Shown: positions 1 to 4,821 of the stretch, in pieces | Layout of the letters: the number at the start of each line of letters is the position of its first letter | How positions within the stretch are numbered: position 1 is the stretch's first letter | Source of the DNA: Nitrosopumilaceae archaeon | GTDB taxonomy: Archaea; Thermoproteota; Nitrososphaeria; Nitrososphaerales; Nitrosopumilaceae | Reading direction: 5' to 3' | DNA: 5,537 nt | NCBI GenBank assembly: GCA_013330055.1 | Contig: DUJB01000073.1 | Coordinates: 1-5,537 of the forward strand | Notes under the pieces: generated by a model | Told to the model about the DNA's origin: nothing | Seen by the model: the letters and a program-made list of their open reading frames with translations, nothing else | Database searches by the model: none | Position numbers and translations under genes: made by a program

Positions 1-2
1 AA

Positions 3-245
3 AATAATGCAAAACAATGGTCAGAAGGCGACCTTGATGATGAGAGTTTTATCAGTAAATTAAGATACTTGGTTAGCGAAGAGATTGTAACACTGCCAGA
101 GGGATCCATTACAAGGATAGAAAAAATTCCGTCTTGGTTAAAAAAGAATGCAGCATGGTGGTCAGATGGAGAGATATCTGACAATGAATTTGTTTTTGGA
201 ATACAGCATCTTATCTCAAATGGAATATTGAAAATTAAACCATAG
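3..245 (+). CDS. C-terminal fragment of a thaumarchaeal repeat-domain protein (partial)
   Basis: An open frame enters from the left edge and ends at TAG 243-245, giving the last 80 residues; start and main domain lie outside. The visible part is two copies of one module with a 47-residue period. Copy 2 (visible residues 43-78) carries PSWLKKNAAWWSDGEISDNE followed by F, G, L-I and N-G-I. Copy 1 (residues 1-31) is diverged but keeps the aligned N2, A3, W6, S7, G9, D13, F16, L23, S25 and I28. I recognise this Trp-rich module as common in Thaumarchaeota, often near the C-terminus of predicted exported or surface proteins, singly or in tandem; its function is not established to my knowledge. No transmembrane segment or sorting signal is visible after the last repeat, and the protein ends five residues past the module's final Gly-Ile. 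The reading frame is certain, the family call good, the overall function unknown. Confidence 0.8.
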   Translation, partial: NNAKQWSEGDLDDESFISKLRYLVSEEIVTLPEGSITRIEKIPSWLKKNAAWWSDGEISDNEFVFGIQHLISNGILKIKP

Positions 246-274
246 TCTTTCTTGAAAACAAGATGATTTCTAAT

Positions 275-286
275 AATTTATTTTTG
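275..286 (+). terminator. Possible T-rich terminator after the repeat protein
   Basis: A T-rich stretch with a run of five T at 281-285 lies about 35 bases after the stop codon at 245. Archaeal intrinsic termination needs only a U-tract and no hairpin, and I see no stem here. It precedes the rps26e promoter, so it is a sensible termination site, but the call rests on composition alone. Confidence 0.3.
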
Positions 287-316
287 ATACAGGTAGAACC
301 AAGACTTCCTATACAA

Positions 317-324
317 GATATAAA
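317..324 (+). promoter_or_regulatory. TATA-box candidate of rps26e
   Basis: The sequence GATATAAA, preceded by the A-rich ACAA, lies 23-30 bases before the ATG at 347. Archaeal TATA boxes sit about 25 bases before the transcript start, so the mRNA would begin at or within a few bases of the ATG. No Shine-Dalgarno is present between this element and the ATG, consistent with leaderless translation. Confidence 0.5.
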
Positions 325-346
325 GAGGCACTTCTAGACTAGATAC

Positions 347-634
347 ATGCCATTAAAGCGTGCTAGTCGTGGAAGACAAAAGGGTGGCAAGGGATCTGCT
401 GGACGTATCCAGTGTACCAACTGCGGTGCTACTGTTCCACGAGACAAGGCAAAAAAAGTCACTTCACGATTAAATCTAGTCGAACACACTCTAGCAAAAG
501 AGCTTAGAGCACAAGGAGCATACATTGCTTCACCTACAGTTCTAAAATGGTATTGCATTTCTTGTGCAATTCACTTTGGAATATTAAAGATAAGATCTGC
601 AGATTCTAGACGAAATCACGGCAGACTGCGATAA
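347..634 (+). CDS. rps26e: Small ribosomal subunit protein S26e
   Basis: This 95-residue protein is the archaeal/eukaryotic S26e of the small ribosomal subunit, which in known ribosomes sits near the 3' end of the small-subunit rRNA by the mRNA exit channel. The basic N-terminus (MPLKRASRGRQKGGKG), the QCTNCGATVPRDKA signature and the YCISCAIH segment are diagnostic. Four cysteines, C23, C26, C70 and C73, form the expected zinc-binding pairs. The protein is slightly shorter than the eukaryotic form and lacks its C-terminal extension, as usual in archaea. ATG 347 is chosen because the protein starts exactly as the family does and a TATA-like element lies 23-30 bases upstream. S26e is known from TACK and Asgard archaea but not Euryarchaeota, so it is a lineage marker. 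Its stop (632-634) directly abuts the stop of the convergent lipid gene. Confidence 0.95.
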   Translation: MPLKRASRGRQKGGKGSAGRIQCTNCGATVPRDKAKKVTSRLNLVEHTLAKELRAQGAYIASPTVLKWYCISCAIHFGILKIRSADSRRNHGRLR

Positions 635-1207
635 TCACTCTTTGATGTTTCTTGATGTTGCAACAATTCTTTGAATCAGAGTAATACCAGCAATGATAGC
701 TACAATAATTACTGCATAGTTAAGAAATCCTGCAATTCCAATTATTGCTATTACAAGTAATCTTTCTGCCCTTTCTCCAATTCCTATACCTTGCAGCTGT
801 ACCCCAAGTGATTCAGCTCTTGCGCGCGTGTAGCTAACAAGTAGTGAGAGCGTAATTGCCAACAATACAACATACCCATCTGCATATCCACCAATTATAA
901 TACCAAGAAATATCGCTACTTCGGCAATCTTGTCAAAGACTGAATCCAAAAACGCACCTTTTTTTGAACTCTTTTTTGTAATGCGAGCTACTTGACCATC
1001 AACAATATCAAAAAATCCTGAAACAAGAAGAAGTATTCCTCCAACTACAAACGCATATTCAAAATGCCAAGCATATGATATCGCAGATGCAAAAGCAAAT
1101 GCTAGACCAACTCCAGTCCAGAAATTTGCTGAAAGACCAGTTGCTGCAAATATTATTCCTATATTATGAAGTGCAGGTTTCATTTTTTCTCTGAAATTAT
1201 TAAGCAT
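635..1207 (-). CDS. CDP-alcohol phosphotransferase, probable archaetidylinositol phosphate synthase
   Basis: This 190-residue membrane protein belongs to the CDP-alcohol phosphatidyltransferase family. The full signature D-x2-DG-x2-AR-x8-G-x3-D-x3-D is present: D67, D70, G71, A74, R75, G84, D88 and D92, the metal and CDP binding site. About six hydrophobic segments are visible, roughly 28-46, 51-66, 94-109, 111-126, 150-162 and 163-178. The segment SYTRARAESLG (125-135) and the later GERAER (144-149) resemble the inositol-phosphate-binding arginine region of bacterial PIP synthases. The likely reaction is therefore CDP-archaeol plus myo-inositol 1-phosphate giving archaetidylinositol phosphate and CMP, for polar membrane lipids. 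Archaetidylserine or archaetidylglycerophosphate synthase are less likely alternatives. A longer frame could begin at TTG 1226-1228, but ATG 1205-1207 is preferred: a TATA-like element at 1231-1240 fits a transcript starting at this ATG, and would be only a few bases from the TTG. Confidence 0.85.
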   Translation of the reverse strand: MLNNFREKMKPALHNIGIIFAATGLSANFWTGVGLAFAFASAISYAWHFEYAFVVGGILLLVSGFFDIVDGQVARITKKSSKKGAFLDSVFDKIAEVAIFLGIIIGGYADGYVVLLAITLSLLVSYTRARAESLGVQLQGIGIGERAERLLVIAIIGIAGFLNYAVIIVAIIAGITLIQRIVATSRNIKE

Positions 1208-1230
1208 CGAATAGCAACCGATTCTCAATA

Positions 1231-1240
1231 ATTTATATCA
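1231..1240 (-). promoter_or_regulatory. TATA-box candidate of the lipid synthase gene
   Basis: Read on the minus strand this is TGATATAAAT, lying 24-33 bases before the ATG at 1207. The spacing predicts a transcript start at or very near that ATG and argues against the upstream TTG as the start. Confidence 0.5.
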
Positions 1241-1288
1241 TTATCAAAAGAGTCGGTACAAACAGAATTTAGGACGAATATTTTGCAA

Positions 1289-1299
1289 GTATATATAAT
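1289..1299 (+). promoter_or_regulatory. TATA-box candidate of the small Cys/His protein gene
   Basis: The sequence GTATATATAAT, preceded by GCAA, is the clearest TATA element in the window. It lies 20-30 bases before ATG 1319, so the message should start at or next to that ATG. A GAGGT at 1303-1307 resembles a Shine-Dalgarno, but it is 12 bases from the ATG and would fall outside or at the very start of such a transcript, so it probably does not act as one. Confidence 0.6.
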
Positions 1300-1318
1300 A
1301 TTGAGGTTAACGTCTAGC

Positions 1319-1531
1319 ATGGGCATCATAGCAAAGGGTGCAAAATGCAATGTTAATGGATGTAGTAATAATGGAGTTCGTTCATTAACTACATCAAAGG
1401 TAGAAGGAACAGGCCTAAGTATCTCTAGTACTTCAAAAAAGACAGCGCTTTGTAAAGAACATTACAAGGAATGGAAAAAGGCAACAAAACAAGACAGAGA
1501 AGTTGAAAGAGCCAGATTTGACAGGTTCTAA
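1319..1531 (+). CDS. Small Cys/His (putative zinc-binding) protein of unknown function
   Basis: This is a 70-residue basic protein. Near the N-terminus is C10-x4-C15 (KCNVNGC), followed by a Ser/Thr-rich middle (22-42) and C45-x2-H48 (LCKEH). C10, C15, C45 and H48 together could bind one zinc ion. The C-terminal 22 residues, from Y49 onward (YKEWKKATKQDREVERARFD), are highly charged and look helical, which would suit binding to RNA, DNA or a ribosome. I have a general memory of similar small proteins in other Thaumarchaeota but know no assigned function. The frame could be extended upstream to a TTG at 1283, but that would place the strong TATA element inside the gene, so ATG 1319 is the start. 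The gene is divergent from the lipid synthase, and its stop codon (1529-1531) overlaps the convergent stop of deoxyhypusine synthase. Confidence 0.8.
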   Translation: MGIIAKGAKCNVNGCSNNGVRSLTTSKVEGTGLSISSTSKKTALCKEHYKEWKKATKQDREVERARFDRF

Positions 1532-2586
1532 TGTTTCTTAAAATAAATCTCTTCTAAATTTTTGTAGTATTGACCTAGTTTTTTGTACAGTCGTTTTGGT
1601 TTGCGCGGTTTTTCATTGGATAGTGCATAAAGACACATGATTGGAAATGCAATTGTTGTATCAGCATACACAGTAACAACGTCTTCTCGTGAATCTTTTA
1701 TTTTTCCCCAGCTCTTTCCTTCTTGTAAAGTTGCACCAGATAACCCTCCAGTATCAGGTCTTGCGTCAGTAATCTGGATGATATAGTTTTGCCCACCATG
1801 ACCAAAATCAAGTATCTGATCCAAGATTGGACCAGTCTGTTGTGCAGTGTTTTTTGGAACGCCTCCCCCAAGTTCTACTATGCCCATTTTTTTTGCATGA
1901 TATACAATGGCAGCTTGCTCTATTATTTCACGAACAAAATCCAGATTAAATATTTTATTTTTCAGTCTGTGACGAACCAGATCAAGTGCCAGTGAAGAAT
2001 CCTTTAGTGTCGAGATGTAAACTGGCACATCATAATCATATGCAGAGACAACAAAGCTTTTCTGTGGATATTTTGATTTTTTCTTGGTGTACTTGCCCAT
2101 TGCATTTGAAAATTCTGCCGTAGTAAATGGAGAGTCAAACCCTGATTTTGCCATTTGCTCTGTAATCTTATCTTGCGCAAGAAGTGTTTCAGTTCCTTTG
2201 ATGTACACATCCCTGATTCTTACAATGTCTTTATCATATAGTATCATGTCATCAACATCAAAATGACCCTGTTTCACTGGAAGGCCCCAGGCAAAGTGGT
2301 CCTCATGATACACGTTGGCACCTGTTGAGATCATCCAATCTACAAAGCCTCGCTCAATTAGAGTTTTAAACAAACCACCAAATCCAACTGGAGTCATCGC
2401 GCCAGAAACAGTAAGACAGATTGTTGCGCCATCTTCAATCATTTTGCAGTATAGTTTAGCAGCTTCACCTAGTTGTCTTCCGTTATAACCAGTACTTGCA
2501 AAAATTTCCACAAGATCGTTTATCCCCATATCGGGAGTCATCTTTATGTGAGGAATTGGTTTTCCCTTAAAATTATGATAATCCAT
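1528..2586 (-). CDS. dhs: Deoxyhypusine synthase
   Basis: This 352-residue enzyme uses NAD and spermidine to transfer an aminobutyl group to one lysine of translation factor aIF5A, making deoxyhypusine in the cytoplasm. Family landmarks occur in order: the NAD-site segments TVSGAMTPVG (59-68) and STGANVYHED (87-96), ELGGGVPKN (238-246), the HGGQNYIIQITDARPDTGG block (263-281), the catalytic-loop SWGKI (292-296) with the active-site lysine K295, and VYADTTIAFPI (306-316). Because K295 is kept, this looks like a true synthase rather than one of the DHS-like homologues that lack the lysine. After residue 324 comes a basic tail rich in Lys and Arg. ATG 2584-2586 is used: an AT-rich TATA-like stretch lies about 24-32 bases upstream and no Shine-Dalgarno is present. 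The gene diverges from ThrRS and converges on the small Cys/His gene, sharing two bases of their stop codons. Its substrate chain links to the agmatinase gene further right. Confidence 0.95.
   Translation of the reverse strand: MDYHNFKGKPIPHIKMTPDMGINDLVEIFASTGYNGRQLGEAAKLYCKMIEDGATICLTVSGAMTPVGFGGLFKTLIERGFVDWMISTGANVYHEDHFAWGLPVKQGHFDVDDMILYDKDIVRIRDVYIKGTETLLAQDKITEQMAKSGFDSPFTTAEFSNAMGKYTKKKSKYPQKSFVVSAYDYDVPVYISTLKDSSLALDLVRHRLKNKIFNLDFVREIIEQAAIVYHAKKMGIVELGGGVPKNTAQQTGPILDQILDFGHGGQNYIIQITDARPDTGGLSGATLQEGKSWGKIKDSREDVVTVYADTTIAFPIMCLYALSNEKPRKPKRLYKKLGQYYKNLEEIYFKKH
1559..1584 (+). terminator. Possible T-tract terminator of the small Cys/His gene
   Basis: Two T runs, five at 1559-1563 and six at 1579-1584, follow the stop codon by 28-53 bases. 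U-tracts of this kind can end archaeal transcription. They lie inside the C-terminal coding part of the convergent deoxyhypusine synthase gene, where on the coding strand they read as Lys/Asn codons, so they may exist only for coding reasons. Confidence 0.25.
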
Positions 2587-2609
2587 GGAAGGGTATTCTA
2601 GACACGAAG

Positions 2610-2618
2610 TAAATAATA
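2610..2618 (-). promoter_or_regulatory. TATA-like element of deoxyhypusine synthase
   Basis: On the minus strand this reads TATTATTTA, 24-32 bases before the ATG at 2586. It is a weaker match than the other promoters here, but its position suits a leaderless transcript. Confidence 0.35.
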
Positions 2619-2668
2619 CTTGCTAATTTTGTATCATCCAGATTTTTTCTAATAAAAATTATCCATAA

Positions 2669-2677
2669 CATTTAATT
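2669..2677 (+). promoter_or_regulatory. TATA-like element of threonyl-tRNA synthetase
   Basis: CATTTAATT lies 25-33 bases before the ATG at 2702, and the bases after it are A-rich (mostly A and C) with no Shine-Dalgarno. The position fits a leaderless or near-leaderless mRNA. I see no T-box or other attenuator, nor would one be expected in archaea. Confidence 0.4.
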
Positions 2678-2701
2678 CGACAACTAAAACACAAACAAAA
2701 T

Positions 2702-4552
2702 ATGAGAATTCTCCAGCTTCACTGTGACAGCATAGAGTTCACTCCAGTAAAAAAGGAGATAGAATATGCTGAAGAAATTGAACCTACCGCAAAAAAACTA
2801 GAGGAAGTTGTTGTTGCGTTTATAGCAGTGGAAGACGGAGACAATTCTACTGTAGCAAAAAAAGCAATGTCAGAAATTTCTGAATCCATGAAAAAAGTAG
2901 GCTGCAACAGATTACTTTTGTATCCATATGCTCATCTTAGCTCAAAACTTGCATCTCCTAGCACCGCATTTTCTATTTTTAAAGAGATGGAGTCTCTTTC
3001 AAAAGAACTGGAAGTAACAAGGGCCCCATTTGGATGGACAAAGTCATTTAAGATCCACGTTAAAGGACACCCCCTAGCTGAGACCTCTAAAACCATAACG
3101 GCTGGGGAAAAAGATGAAATCACGTCAGATGCAGTAAAGGCAGAATCAAAGATTGAATCATTCTGGTACATCATGTCTACGGATGGAAAGATGCACAAAG
3201 TCAACGAGTTTGATTTTGCAAACCATCAAAACCTTGAATTCTTGGCAAAATACGAAGCGTCAAAGAAAAGATCCGTTGATGCACCGCCGCCGCATGTAAA
3301 ATTAATGAAAAAGATGGCAATTGCAGACTATGAACCTGCGTCTGATTCTGGCAATATGAGATTCTTCCCAAACGGGCGCCTTATAAAATCACTAATTGAG
3401 AGATACGTTTCTGATAAAATCATGGATTACGGAGGAATGGAGGTAGAGACTCCAATTATGTACGACTCGCATCATCCAAGCATGGAAAGTTATTTTCACA
3501 GATTTCCAGCAAGACAATACAACATCGATTCCGAAGGAAAGAAACTCTTTTTGAGATTTGCAGCTTGTTTTGGCCAATTTTTGATGGCAAAAGATTTTCA
3601 ACTCTCTTACAAGAACTTGCCACTAAAGCTCTACGAGTTAACAAGATATAGTTTCAGAAAGGAACAGTCTGGCGAGCTTGTTGGTCTGAGAAGACTGCGT
3701 GCTTTTACAATGCCAGACTGCCATGCAATGTGCAAAGACATGGAACAGGCAAAAGAAGAGTTTCGTAAAAGATTTGATCTTTCAAAAGAAGTAATCAAGG
3801 GCCTTGGAATTGACGAGTCAGATTATGAAATGGCAATAAGGTTCACTGAAGAATTTTACAACGAAAATAAATCGTTGATTGAAGAGACTGTCAAAAAAAA
3901 TGGCAGGCCAGTACTTGTTGAAATGTGGAAAGAAAGGTTCTTTTATTTTGTTCTAAAGTGGGAATTTAACTTTGTAGATAACCTTGGAAAGGCATCGGCA
4001 TTGTCCACGGATCAAATCGATGTAGAAAATGGCAAGCGATACAATATCGAATATATCGATGAGAACAACAAACCTCAGAACCCGATAATATTACACAACT
4101 CTCCTAGCGGCGCAGTCGAAAGAGTAATTTACGCTCTACTTGAAAAGGCAGCAAAGGACATCAGAGAAGGCAGAAAACCACAATTTCCATTATGGCTTGC
4201 ACCAAGCCAGGTTCGTATCATTCCAGTAAAGCCTGAATATCTTCAGTATTGTGAACAACTTGCAGAAAAAATAACTGGTTTTGAAATTAGAGTCGATGTA
4301 GATGACAGAAATGAAAGTGTAGGAAAGAGTATCCGTGATGCAGAAACTGACTGGATTCCATACATACTAGTGATTGGAGAAAAAGAGGTCAGTGCAGAAA
4401 AATTTAGTATCCGAGACAGGAAATCAGGAAATGTAAAGGAATTAACAATTGATGATCTGATAAACGAAATAAAAGAACAGACCAAAGGCAAGCCGCTTAT
4501 GAAACTAAATATGGATAGAGATATTTCAAAACGTCCACAGATAATGGTTTAG
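2702..4552 (+). CDS. thrS: Threonyl-tRNA synthetase, archaeal type
   Basis: This 616-residue class II synthetase charges tRNA-Thr with threonine. Residues 1 to about 145 are the archaeal editing domain, which has a D-aminoacyl-tRNA deacylase-like fold and removes serine from tRNA-Thr. It begins MRILQLHCDSIEF and contains YPYAHLSS (74-81), APFGWTKSFK (108-117) and KGHPLAE (121-127). K121 matches the lysine I recall as important for editing in the Pyrococcus enzyme. The bacterial TGS domain is absent, as expected. The catalytic core (about 200-490) has motif 1 around ETPIMYD (249-255), motif 2 with FRKE and R319, and motif 3 SGAVERVIYALLE (469-481) with R474. The zinc ligands that recognise threonine correspond to C289, H341 and H465, all present. 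The anticodon-binding domain runs from about 496 (PLWLAPSQVRIIPV) through GFEIRVDVDDRNESVGKSIR to WIPYILVIGEKE. Length is normal and nothing is broken. It diverges from deoxyhypusine synthase and ends 3 bases before the stop of the convergent TPR gene. Confidence 0.97.
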   Translation: MRILQLHCDSIEFTPVKKEIEYAEEIEPTAKKLEEVVVAFIAVEDGDNSTVAKKAMSEISESMKKVGCNRLLLYPYAHLSSKLASPSTAFSIFKEMESLSKELEVTRAPFGWTKSFKIHVKGHPLAETSKTITAGEKDEITSDAVKAESKIESFWYIMSTDGKMHKVNEFDFANHQNLEFLAKYEASKKRSVDAPPPHVKLMKKMAIADYEPASDSGNMRFFPNGRLIKSLIERYVSDKIMDYGGMEVETPIMYDSHHPSMESYFHRFPARQYNIDSEGKKLFLRFAACFGQFLMAKDFQLSYKNLPLKLYELTRYSFRKEQSGELVGLRRLRAFTMPDCHAMCKDMEQAKEEFRKRFDLSKEVIKGLGIDESDYEMAIRFTEEFYNENKSLIEETVKKNGRPVLVEMWKERFFYFVLKWEFNFVDNLGKASALSTDQIDVENGKRYNIEYIDENNKPQNPIILHNSPSGAVERVIYALLEKAAKDIREGRKPQFPLWLAPSQVRIIPVKPEYLQYCEQLAEKITGFEIRVDVDDRNESVGKSIRDAETDWIPYILVIGEKEVSAEKFSIRDRKSGNVKELTIDDLINEIKEQTKGKPLMKLNMDRDISKRPQIMV

Positions 4553-4555
4553 AGA

Positions 4556-4762
4556 TTATGATGCATCCAGGTCTTTTGGCACAAGTTCAAGAGATTTGTT
4601 AAAGCACTCTATCGCTTCATTATATCTTCCCATACTACGTAATGCTATTCCTTTTTGATTCCAAAGTGTATGATTTAATGGATCGATTTCTAAAGCTTTT
4701 TCAAAAAGATTCAATGCTTCTTCATATTTTCCGTCTTGCACTAGAGCCTTTCCTTTCTGCAT
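4556..4762 (-). CDS. Small two-TPR protein
   Basis: The 68-residue product consists almost only of two tetratricopeptide repeats. The first spans about 3-36 (KGKALVQDGKYEEALNLFEK, then ALEIDP), and the second spans 37-68 (KGIALRSMGRYNEAIECFNK, then SLELVP). Both show the 34-residue spacing and the usual Gly, Tyr, Ala and Pro positions. TPRs are protein-binding helical pairs, so a partner-binding role is inferred, but no partner is evident. Two repeats with no capping helix is short for a stable TPR domain, so it may pair with itself or be the remnant of a longer gene. The frame is open for 12 codons before ATG 4760-4762 but has no ATG, GTG or TTG there before a TGA, so this start is the only standard one. 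The gene follows agmatinase on the same strand after 59 bases, so co-transcription is possible. Its stop is 3 bases from the convergent ThrRS stop. Confidence 0.75.
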   Translation of the reverse strand: MQKGKALVQDGKYEEALNLFEKALEIDPLNHTLWNQKGIALRSMGRYNEAIECFNKSLELVPKDLDAS

Positions 4763-4821
4763 GAAGTTTTCAATCTCAGATGATATGTGGACTAGTTCTC
4801 ATTCTTCTTTAAAGCAATTTC

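Noticed and set aside
263..337. A 24-codon ATG-started frame in the gap before rps26e
   Set aside because: It has no promoter or ribosome site, overlaps the rps26e TATA candidate and shows no recognisable composition; chance explains it.
334..558. A 74-codon minus-strand frame antisense to rps26e
   Set aside because: S26e is unmistakable on the plus strand; the antisense frame lacks a family resemblance and a promoter.
1789..2266. Several frames of 60-68 codons on both strands inside the deoxyhypusine synthase gene
   Set aside because: The real gene has intact family motifs across the whole interval; the others lack promoters and protein-like composition.
332..2603. The 8-mer TTCTAGAC, containing the palindrome TCTAGA, occurs at 332-339, 604-611 and 2596-2603
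   Set aside because: Two copies lie before genes but one is inside the rps26e coding region. Spacing to starts and strand differ, and CTAG is common throughout the window, so an operator is not supported.
4446..4460. TGATGA followed closely by CTGA, resembling box C and box D of a C/D guide RNA
   Set aside because: The boxes leave no room for a guide, and the site is inside the ThrRS coding sequence encoding the ordinary Ile-Asp-Asp-Leu segment.
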